A DNA stretch of 9,309 nt from Flavobacteriales bacterium. GTDB lineage: Bacteria > Bacteroidota > Bacteroidia > Flavobacteriales > TMED113. Of this stretch, positions 1 to 5,347 are shown one piece after another. The DNA lies in contig NZUB01000056.1 of the NCBI GenBank assembly GCA_002696965.1, forward strand, positions 10,911 to 20,219, written 5' to 3'. Position 1 is the stretch's first letter. The number at the start of each line of letters is the position of its first letter. The notes beneath the pieces are model-generated. The model saw only the letters and a list, made by a program, of their open reading frames with translations, did no database searches and was not told where the DNA came from. The position numbers were made by a program, and so were the translations under genes.

Positions 1-452
1 GGCCTAAAAGACCATCTGAAATTGATGGCAAAGATTATATATTTTTATCGAATTCAGAATTTCAAAATAAAATCCTTCAAGATGAATTTTTAGAGTGGGA
101 AGAGGTGTATACAAATCATTTTTATGGTACACTTAAAGCTTCTTCAGAAAGCATACTTAATTCGGGCATGAATATATTATTCGACGTTGATGTAAAGGGG
201 GCTCTAAGTATTAAAGAATACTTTAAAGAAAGAGCACGTACCATTTACATTCAACCACCTACAATTTCTATTGCAAAAAAAAGATTAATTGAAAGAGAAA
301 CAGAATCTAAGGAAGATCTAAATAGTCGAATTAAAAAAATGGAAGAAGAAGCTATATATGGAGCTCAAATGGATTGTCAAGTACTCAATGATGATTTAGA
401 TTTAGCAAAGGATACAATCTATAATTATGTAAAAGAATTTTTGCCAACATGA
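1..452 (+). CDS. gmk: Guanylate kinase, 3' part (5' end outside window)
   Basis: Guanylate kinase phosphorylates GMP to GDP with ATP in the cytoplasm, linking purine synthesis and salvage to GTP. The frame is open from the window edge (first full codon at 3), giving 149 visible residues. Early residues PKRPSEIDGKDY match the GMP-binding segment; EWEEVYTNHFYGT and the LFDVDVKGAL strand follow, then RETESKEDLNSRI, the Arg-rich lid and adenine-site region. The P-loop and roughly the first 40-50 residues lie upstream of the window. The GTG at 105 is an internal codon, not a start, because the conserved family sequence continues upstream of it. The TGA stop overlaps the nadD ATG (ATGA, 449-452), so the two genes are very likely co-transcribed and translationally coupled. 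The family assignment is firm; only the N-terminus is unseen. Confidence 0.95.
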   Translation, partial: PKRPSEIDGKDYIFLSNSEFQNKILQDEFLEWEEVYTNHFYGTLKASSESILNSGMNILFDVDVKGALSIKEYFKERARTIYIQPPTISIAKKRLIERETESKEDLNSRIKKMEEEAIYGAQMDCQVLNDDLDLAKDTIYNYVKEFLPT

Positions 453-1114
453 AAGTAGGTTTGTTTTTTGGCACATTTGATCCCGTCCATAATGGACACG
501 TTACAATTGCTGAGACTGCGATATCAACTAATCTAATTGATCAGGTTTGGTTTGTTGTTACACCTCAAAGCCCTTTTAAAAAAAATAGCATTATTTCATC
601 CAAAGAACATAGGTTAAAAATGGTTGACATCGCTATTCATCGCTATTCAAATTTTTTTTCTTCTAATGTAGAATTTGAATTAGAAACCCCACAATATACA
701 TTTAAAACTTTAAGTTTTTTGGAGTCTAAATTCAAATCTAAACATGAATTTTCTCTTATCATGGGGCTAGATAATTATATTAGTTTAGTAAAAAAAGAAT
801 GGCGTCATTCAGATTATATATTAAATAAATATCATATGTTTATATATGAGCGTCATACTGATAACCATTTAAGAGCAGACTTGCATTTACTTGGGTTAGT
901 CTTTAGTGATCATCATGTCAGGTTAACAGGTTCTAGTATAAAGATCTCCTCTTCCCAAATTAGGGAATTATTATATTATAAAAATAATTTATTAAAATCT
1001 TGTAATAATAATAGGCACAACATTTCTTTATCCAATCAACAATTAGATTCTTTTTTACCTAAAAAGGTTTTAGAATATATAGAAAAAAACGAATTATATT
1101 TAAGTGTAAAGTAA
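449..1114 (+). CDS. nadD: Nicotinate-nucleotide adenylyltransferase
   Basis: NadD transfers AMP from ATP to nicotinic acid mononucleotide, making deamido-NAD in the NAD pathway (cytoplasm). Visible motifs are the nucleotidyltransferase signature GTFDPVHNGH (residues 8-17, containing the HxGH catalytic site), the substrate-strand segment VVTPQSPFKK (36-45), IMGLDN (104-109), and ISSSQIR (166-172, the family's ISSTxIR phosphate-binding motif). The protein is 221 aa against a usual 190-210; the surplus is an Asn-rich stretch at about 178-198 between ISSSQIR and the C-terminal LPKKVLEYI. The start is fixed by the ATGA overlap with gmk and by the FGTFDP motif lying only six residues in. The gene is the last of its operon before a convergent purQ. 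The fold assignment is secure; a related nucleotidyltransferase specificity is possible but unlikely given the gmk-nadD pairing. Confidence 0.93.
   Translation: MKVGLFFGTFDPVHNGHVTIAETAISTNLIDQVWFVVTPQSPFKKNSIISSKEHRLKMVDIAIHRYSNFFSSNVEFELETPQYTFKTLSFLESKFKSKHEFSLIMGLDNYISLVKKEWRHSDYILNKYHMFIYERHTDNHLRADLHLLGLVFSDHHVRLTGSSIKISSSQIRELLYYKNNLLKSCNNNRHNISLSNQQLDSFLPKKVLEYIEKNELYLSVK
628..647 (+). repeat. Two tandem copies of a 10-bp unit inside nadD
   Basis: The unit CATCGCTATT occurs twice in a row (628-637 and 638-647) and is followed by CA, the first two bases of a third copy. Ten is not a multiple of three, so the copies are read in different frames. Compared with remembered NadD sequences, no residue appears to be inserted here, so this may be chance rather than a recent duplication. 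Confidence 0.6.
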
Positions 1115-1117
1115 GTT

Positions 1118-1133
1118 TGGCACGGTAATTGAT
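1118..1133 (+). promoter_or_regulatory. Sigma-54-like -24/-12 element after nadD
   Basis: TGGCAC at 1118-1123 and TTGAT at 1129-1133 resemble the RpoN consensus TGGCAC-N5-TTGCW, with the correct 10-bp gap between the GG and the -12 dinucleotide. The -12 element is GA instead of GC, which weakens it. It starts four bases after the nadD stop and points toward the convergent purQ end, so the only product would be a short RNA beginning near 1143. Function is inferred only. Confidence 0.3.
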
Positions 1134-1161
1134 TTATTCTTAGTAGAGATAGTATTGGGGT

Positions 1162-1217
1162 GGGGAAGTAGCTAAGAATAATTAATCGGTGCTATAATAT
1201 AAATTAGTTACTTCCCC
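1162..1217 (+). terminator. 14-bp inverted repeat between nadD and purQ, probable terminator
   Basis: GGGGAAGTAGCTAA (1162-1175) pairs with TTAGTTACTTCCCC (1204-1217): 14 base pairs with one G-U wobble in the + strand RNA and a 28-nt loop. In the + direction the stem is followed by ATATTTTT, a partial U tract, so termination of gmk-nadD is the simplest reading. In the - direction there is no U tract. The right arm includes the purQ stop codon and its last two codons, so the purQ mRNA could also fold here. The long loop is atypical of an intrinsic terminator. Confidence 0.5.
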
Positions 1218-1909
1218 ATATTTTTGAAAATATTTATGGCCCCTTGTAGTATCAATTTCCCGTCTATATTTTTTAGTTTGGAATCACATGCCCTCTCTGG
1301 GTGGGGCATCATTCCAAAGATATTTCTTTTTAGATTACATATCCCGGCAATGTTCTTGAGAGAGCCATTAGGGTTTGCACGCTTGTTTATTTCACCGAAT
1401 GCATCACAGTATTTAAATATAATTTGCTTATTATCAATAATTTCTTGTAGAGTATTTTCATCAGCAAAGTAACATCCTTCAGCGTGTGCAATAGGTATTT
1501 TGAATATAGATTTGTCCCCAGTATTCTCTGTAAAAATAGTTAGATTATGTTGGGGCTTGATAAATACATTTTTACATATAAAGCTATGATTTTGGTTTCT
1601 TATAAGGGTCCCTGGCAATAAGTTAGCTTCACATAATATTTGGAATCCGTTACAGATGCCTAATACAAATCCTCCATTATTAGCGAATTTAACAACCTCT
1701 TTCATAATAGGGGAAAATCTTGCTATAGCACCAGACCTTAAATAGTCACCATATGAAAACCCACCAGGTAGAATAATAAAGTCTACCCCTTTTATGCTTG
1801 TTTCTTTATGCCATAGTTTAACTACTTTTTGTTTTAGGATGTTTTTCAGTGCATATACTGCATCTTCATCGCAATTAGATCCCGGAAACACAACTACTCC
1901 AAATGTCAT
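1208..1909 (-). CDS. purQ: Phosphoribosylformylglycinamidine synthase, glutaminase subunit
   Basis: PurQ hydrolyses glutamine and passes ammonia to PurL for the fourth step of purine synthesis (FGAR to FGAM). It is a class I glutamine amidotransferase of 233 aa, normal for the stand-alone subunit. Visible elements are the N-terminal GVVVFPGSNCDEDA (4-17), the oxyanion-side segment LPGGFSYGDYLRSGAIA (47-63), the nucleophile Cys86 in GICNGFQ, and the His203/Glu205 pair in MPHPERA. The ATG at 1907-1909 overlaps the stop of the upstream membrane-protein gene (ATGA), showing translational coupling. A separate PurQ implies a small PurL and a PurS elsewhere in the genome rather than one long fused PurL; neither is in this window. 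The last codons lie within the inverted repeat at 1162-1217. Confidence 0.95.
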   Translation of the reverse strand: MTFGVVVFPGSNCDEDAVYALKNILKQKVVKLWHKETSIKGVDFIILPGGFSYGDYLRSGAIARFSPIMKEVVKFANNGGFVLGICNGFQILCEANLLPGTLIRNQNHSFICKNVFIKPQHNLTIFTENTGDKSIFKIPIAHAEGCYFADENTLQEIIDNKQIIFKYCDAFGEINKRANPNGSLKNIAGICNLKRNIFGMMPHPERACDSKLKNIDGKLILQGAINIFKNMGK

Positions 1910-2688
1910 ATTTTTAAAAATTCAAATAAAAACAATACTATCCACAAACCTACTAAAAATGTTCGAAATCTAATATGTTTCGCGTAGATTAAATAATTCG
2001 TCATACACACGGTAATAGGTATGATTGCTAAATAAGCGAATTGCCTCAAATTCCATATTAATATTGGGCATAAAGAAAGTATTATTATAATTCCTATTAT
2101 CACAAATAATTTTTTAGATGTGATTTTCTTCTTATGAAAGTTATATACTATTTCTATACAAGCCAATATAGTTATAAAGATCATTAAAGTATAAGAGGCA
2201 ATATGTTTATAAAATGCATTACTTGGCAGTATTGCATTTTTGTTTAAAAAATTATGATCAGGCTGTATAAAAAATAAGATTGAATAAACAATTATAAAGG
2301 GGACTAAAAATCCCATATTTTGTGTTATAAAGTTTTTTAGATTATTATTTTTATAATATCCTAAAAAAAAGATTATCAAGAGGTAATATATGCCAAAAGA
2401 AAAGTGGATCACACTCATTAAACCTGCTAAAAAACTAGAGTTAAATATTTCTTTTTGAGTATTGTTAGATCTAGATAAATCCATTAACTCATTAATAATT
2501 AAAACAAGTAAAAAATTTGCAATTATAATTGTCCAATAATTTTCAATATATAATATTGGTAATGAAAGTAAGGTGAACATCCCAATAGTAAAATAGTTTT
2601 TTCTAATAACTTTATGTGATATTAACACCTGATGAAGCACTAAGGCATTTAATATAATTAAAGTGATAAAAGCACTTATTTTTAACAT
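1906..2688 (-). CDS. Multi-spanning membrane protein, DUF6427-like
   Basis: A 260-aa, strongly hydrophobic inner-membrane protein with about eight predicted spans (roughly 4-22, 33-48, 52-66, 88-110, 122-142, 164-183, 193-210 and 213-258 as two). It has no signal peptidase site and no catalytic motif. The segment ANFLLVLIINELMDLSR (57-73), followed by KEIFNSSFLAGL, resembles the DUF6427 family of Flavobacteriia as I remember it; those proteins have no established function. They usually carry an extra N-terminal span, which is missing here: a TAA stop directly precedes the ATG, so this frame cannot extend. The gene is first in a unit with purQ (4-bp overlap) and has a candidate promoter at 2731-2760. 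Co-transcription with purQ could suggest a role tied to purine or nucleobase transport, but that is speculation. Confidence 0.85.
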   Translation of the reverse strand: MLKISAFITLIILNALVLHQVLISHKVIRKNYFTIGMFTLLSLPILYIENYWTIIIANFLLVLIINELMDLSRSNNTQKEIFNSSFLAGLMSVIHFSFGIYYLLIIFFLGYYKNNNLKNFITQNMGFLVPFIIVYSILFFIQPDHNFLNKNAILPSNAFYKHIASYTLMIFITILACIEIVYNFHKKKITSKKLFVIIGIIIILSLCPILIWNLRQFAYLAIIPITVCMTNYLIYAKHIRFRTFLVGLWIVLFLFEFLKI

Positions 2689-2730
2689 TTACAATTTAGT
2701 TTATATTAAATAATTACTATTTTTATGTCT

Positions 2731-2760
2731 CAAATTAAAATAAGCATATAGTAATGACAA
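2731..2760 (-). promoter_or_regulatory. Candidate Bacteroidota promoter for the DUF6427-like gene and purQ
   Basis: On the - strand, TTG (2760-2758) is followed after 19 bases by TTAATTTG (2738-2731), one mismatch from the Bacteroidota -7 element TAnnTTTG. Transcription would begin near 2724, leaving a leader of about 35 bases before the ATG at 2688. The -33 TTG overlaps the first codons of the divergent 46-aa gene. The spacing equals that of the better candidate at 5318-5347. Confidence 0.4.
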
Positions 2761-2894
2761 GTTTTTTTTATTGGTTAGGGGATTTATTTCAAACATCATT
2801 TTTAATCTTACCGGTTTTAGGTAATTATTTTAATATTTTACTTATACTCTTGTTTACAGCAGCTTTTTTTATTTCGCTTCGTAAATTTATTTAA
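2754..2894 (+). CDS. Small membrane protein (46 aa), DUF6341-like
   Basis: This short gene encodes 46 residues: an aromatic N-terminus (MTSFFYWLGDLFQ), one hydrophobic span (about 16-41) and a basic end (SLRKFI). The aromatic start, single span and position beside a DUF6427-like gene and purD recall the DUF6341 family of Flavobacteriia, although those proteins are longer (around 70 aa) and I cannot confirm homology. It is divergent from the DUF6427-like gene (65-bp gap) and converges on purD, overlapping its stop region by 8 bp (2887-2894). It fills the otherwise empty gap between the two - strand units. No Shine-Dalgarno site is obvious before the ATG (AGTA, then ATG), which is common in this phylum. 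Function unknown; it may be a small partner of the neighbouring membrane protein. Confidence 0.6.
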   Translation: MTSFFYWLGDLFQTSFLILPVLGNYFNILLILLFTAAFFISLRKFI

Positions 2895-4182
2895 TTATAT
2901 CTTTACCAATATCTCTTCTAAAATATACATTTTTGAAATGTATCTTTTCAATACTTGAGTAACATTTTTGTATTGCGATTTTCGCTTTCTTATGCAGGGA
3001 AGTAACTGCCAAAACACGACCGCCATTCGTTAGGTGTTTATTATTTTCTGCCTTTAAGCCAGCATGGAAAAGAATAGATTCAGTGACATCATCACAACCA
3101 GTTACTATGTGTCCTTTACTATATTTTTCAGGATATCCTCCAGAGCTCAAAATTATAGTAGCAGCGTTTAATTCACTTATTTTGATAGGTATATTTTTAA
3201 ATATACTGTTTTTTTCAATATTAATAAATAATTCTAATAAATCAGACTCAATTCTAGGAAGGATCACTTGTGTTTCAGGGTCACCCAGGCGGACATTATA
3301 TTCAATTACATACGGTTCCCCCTCAACATTTATAAGACCAAAAAATATGAACCCTATATAACTAATATTTTCTTTTTTAAGACCTTTTATTGTTGGCTGT
3401 ATAATTTTTGTTTCTACTTTTTTTAGTAACTCTTGATTCATAAAAGGCACAGGAGAAACGGCACCCATACCACCAGTATTTAGCCCAGTATCATTTTCGC
3501 CAATTCGTTTATAATCTTTAGCTACTGGCAAGATCTTATAAGAATTGCCATTAGTTAAAATAAATACCGACATTTCTATTCCTTTTAAGAATTCTTCAAT
3601 CACAATTGTTTCTCCAGCTTCACCAAATCTTGAACTTACAGAAAGGTCTTCTAGAACCCGGTTCGCCTCTTTTATATCTTCACAAATAAATACACCTTTC
3701 CCTGCTGCCAATCCATCAACTTTTATCACATAGGGGGGGGGCATTTTCTTTAAGTAAGATTTAGCGGGTCTTATATTTTTAGCTTCAAATTTCTCGTATT
3801 TAGCTGTTGGGATTTTATTTTTTTGCATAAACTTTTTAGCAAAAGACTTGCTCCCTTCCAGTAATGCACCTTCTTTTTGAGGTCCTATTATAGTGACATT
3901 TGAAATATCTGTATCATTTTTACACATATTATGTAAACCATGCACTAAGGGGTCTTCAGGACCAACTATTACTATATGAATTTCATGTTCTAAAATAGTG
4001 TTCTTAATACTATTATAATTATTAATATTTATATTAATATTAGTTGCAATATTAGAGGTGCCAGAATTGCCAGGTGCTACAAATATTTTGTTTAAGAAAG
4101 GACTTTGTTTTATTTTCCATGCAATTGCATGTTCTCTACCACCTGAGCCTAGAATTAATACATTTATCGAGTTATGCTTCAT
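2887..4182 (-). CDS. purD: Phosphoribosylamine-glycine ligase (GAR synthetase)
   Basis: PurD joins 5-phosphoribosylamine and glycine using ATP, the second step of purine synthesis. At 431 aa it is full length (family about 420-430). Seen in order: the N-terminal LGSGGREHA (11-19) and VAPGNSGT (35-42); GPEDPLV (74-80); the ATP-grasp region with VDGLAAGKG (155-163); LNTGGMGAVSP (234-244); the metal-binding NVRLGDPE (296-303); and a C-terminal biotin-carboxylase-like domain with SSGGYP (346-351) and NGGRVLAV (386-393). The ATG lies inside the yebC end (11-bp overlap, different frame), so the two are probably coupled. Residues 148-150 are Pro-Pro-Pro encoded by nine consecutive C bases, unusual in this AT-rich DNA. 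The 3' end overlaps the convergent 46-aa gene by 8 bp. Confidence 0.96.
   Translation of the reverse strand: MKHNSINVLILGSGGREHAIAWKIKQSPFLNKIFVAPGNSGTSNIATNINININNYNSIKNTILEHEIHIVIVGPEDPLVHGLHNMCKNDTDISNVTIIGPQKEGALLEGSKSFAKKFMQKNKIPTAKYEKFEAKNIRPAKSYLKKMPPPYVIKVDGLAAGKGVFICEDIKEANRVLEDLSVSSRFGEAGETIVIEEFLKGIEMSVFILTNGNSYKILPVAKDYKRIGENDTGLNTGGMGAVSPVPFMNQELLKKVETKIIQPTIKGLKKENISYIGFIFFGLINVEGEPYVIEYNVRLGDPETQVILPRIESDLLELFINIEKNSIFKNIPIKISELNAATIILSSGGYPEKYSKGHIVTGCDDVTESILFHAGLKAENNKHLTNGGRVLAVTSLHKKAKIAIQKCYSSIEKIHFKNVYFRRDIGKDIIK
3733..3741 (+). repeat. Nine-base G tract (C tract on purD sense strand)
   Basis: Nine consecutive G on the + strand are read on the - strand as CCC CCC CCC, Pro148-150 of purD, just before the conserved ATP-grasp loop VDGLAAGKG. 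A one-base slip would frameshift purD after about a third of the protein. Mononucleotide C/G tracts of this length are rare in low-GC genomes. Confidence 0.95.
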
Positions 4183-4930
4183 TATTTAATTTTTCAATTA
4201 CTTCTTCAGTAAGTTTTAAATTGTGAAATACTTGTTGTACATCATCTAAATCTTCAAACTTTTCAATAATATTTAATATTTTTAAGCTGTTTAAATCATC
4301 TAACGTAACTGTGTCGTTAGGGAGACGTTGAATATTGGCTGTTTTAGCTTCAATAGACATACTAGCTAATTTGTTTTGAAGTAAACCAAATTTATCAAAA
4401 TGACATATAATTGAGCATAAATTTTCTTCTACCTCAAACTCTTCTAAGCCATAATCAATTAATTCCATTTCCACTTCTTCTAGACTTTGTTGGAATTGTG
4501 TTTTTTCAATTAAAAAAACACCTTTTTTTTCAAATAAAAACTCTAGAGAACCATTTTTCCCAAGTTCTCCTCCTGACTTGTTAAATACAGATCTTACTTC
4601 AGCGACAGTCCTGTTAATGTTATCAGTGGTACATTCAATAATAACAGCAATTCCGTTAGGTGCATAGCCTTCATAGGTTACCTCAAAATACGTATCTGCC
4701 TCATCCCCACTAGCTTTTTTTATTGCTCGCTGCACATTGTCTTTCGGCATATTAACACTTTTGGCATTTTGTACGGCTGCTCTTAATCTTGGATTAGCAT
4801 CAGAATCAGGTCCCCCCTCTCTTACTGCCACAGAAATTTCTTTTATTATTTTAGTGAAAATTTTACCTCTTTTTGCATCTTGGGCACCTTTTCTATGTTT
4901 TATATTTGCCCACTTACTATGTCCTGCCAT
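4172..4930 (-). CDS. yebC: YebC/PmpR (TACO1) family protein
   Basis: YebC-family proteins were long annotated as transcription regulators (PmpR in Pseudomonas). More recent work ties the family, including mitochondrial TACO1, to ribosome function and translation through proline-rich stretches. This copy is 252 aa, slightly above the usual 240-250. The N-terminal signature MAGHSKWANIKHRKGAQDAKRGKIF (split here as MAGHSKWANIKH and RKGAQDAKRGKIF) is intact at 1-25. It is followed by the helical segment ANPRLRAAVQNAKSVNMP (46-63) and the domain-2 YEGYAPNGIAVIIE strand and loop region; the C-terminus is acidic. The start is certain from the MAGHSKW signature. It follows the small membrane-protein gene by 9 bp and overlaps purD by 11 bp. 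A cytoplasmic translation-factor role is the better current reading, but it is not proven from sequence. Confidence 0.94.
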   Translation of the reverse strand: MAGHSKWANIKHRKGAQDAKRGKIFTKIIKEISVAVREGGPDSDANPRLRAAVQNAKSVNMPKDNVQRAIKKASGDEADTYFEVTYEGYAPNGIAVIIECTTDNINRTVAEVRSVFNKSGGELGKNGSLEFLFEKKGVFLIEKTQFQQSLEEVEMELIDYGLEEFEVEENLCSIICHFDKFGLLQNKLASMSIEAKTANIQRLPNDTVTLDDLNSLKILNIIEKFEDLDDVQQVFHNLKLTEEVIEKLNNEA

Positions 4931-4939
4931 AAATAAAAC

Positions 4940-5284
4940 TTATTTATAACTTTCAACGAAACGTGTTTCTTCATTTGTACGTCTCGTTTGTGGGATTTCT
5001 TTTAATAATGTATAAGCTTCTTTTGAAGAACTATATGTTGTCCCTGATATTATAATCGACCTATCCTCTATGATCTCTTCGGTATTTTCGGTTCCTATTT
5101 TTACATCAACAGAGACTTCTGACGAAGTTCCAAAGTATATTAGTAATATAATTCCAATAATAGCAAGAATCATGATACTGAAAGAGCCAGATTCTGTTGT
5201 CTCTTTTGTAACAGTTTTTTTTGCATTGGGTTTTTTTATAGTCTTCCTTTTAGCAGGTTGTTTTTTTGTTAATTTTTTAGCCAT
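4940..5284 (-). CDS. Small Lys-rich single-span membrane protein, unknown function
   Basis: A 114-aa protein I do not recognise. Residues 1-34 are strongly basic (twelve Lys/Arg in the first 27, with Thr and Pro), a disordered, probably cytoplasmic tail that could contact nucleic acid or ribosomes. Residues 35-51 (FSIMILAIIGIILLIYF) form one transmembrane segment; the positive-inside rule places residues 52-114, acidic and Ser/Thr-rich, outside the cytoplasm. There is no cleavable signal, lipobox or known motif. The gene sits between lepA (51-bp gap with a good promoter candidate) and yebC (9-bp gap), so it likely begins a yebC-purD transcript. The uninterrupted frame, tight spacing and sensible topology support a real gene. 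Function unknown; an accessory of the neighbouring translation factors is only a guess. Confidence 0.8.
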   Translation of the reverse strand: MAKKLTKKQPAKRKTIKKPNAKKTVTKETTESGSFSIMILAIIGIILLIYFGTSSEVSVDVKIGTENTEEIIEDRSIIISGTTYSSSKEAYTLLKEIPQTRRTNEETRFVESYK

Positions 5285-5317
5285 AATAATTTAAGTTTTG
5301 AGTTATAAATAATAATA

Positions 5318-5347
5318 CAAATATAAAATCATATTTTAATCATTCAA
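5318..5347 (-). promoter_or_regulatory. Candidate Bacteroidota promoter for the 114-aa gene, yebC and purD
   Basis: On the - strand, TTG (5347-5345, inside the lepA end) is followed after exactly 19 bases by TATATTTG (5325-5318), a perfect match to the Bacteroidota -7 element TAnnTTTG. Transcription would start near 5311, giving a leader of about 27 bases before the ATG at 5284. This would let the downstream genes be expressed apart from lepA. It is the best promoter candidate in the window by consensus. Confidence 0.5.

Noticed and set aside
105..107. GTG as the start of a 115-aa gmk product
   Set aside because: The conserved guanylate kinase sequence continues upstream in the same frame to the window edge, so the GTG is an internal Val codon.
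1157..1165. GGGGTGGGG as a G-quadruplex
   Set aside because: Only two G runs are present, and the second is used by the hairpin stem; four runs are needed for an intramolecular quadruplex.
1193..1201. TATAATATA as an enterobacterial-type -10 box
   Set aside because: It lies in the loop of the inverted repeat facing convergent genes, has no -35 partner, and such AT-rich strings are common here.
2218..2238. Second sigma-54-like motif (TTGGCAG...TTGCA)
   Set aside because: The GG-to-GC spacing is only 7 bases instead of 10, and it lies inside the DUF6427-like coding sequence.
3083..3733. Open frames on the + strand opposite purD
   Set aside because: They mirror the conserved purD codons on the other strand and have no start-site or family support.
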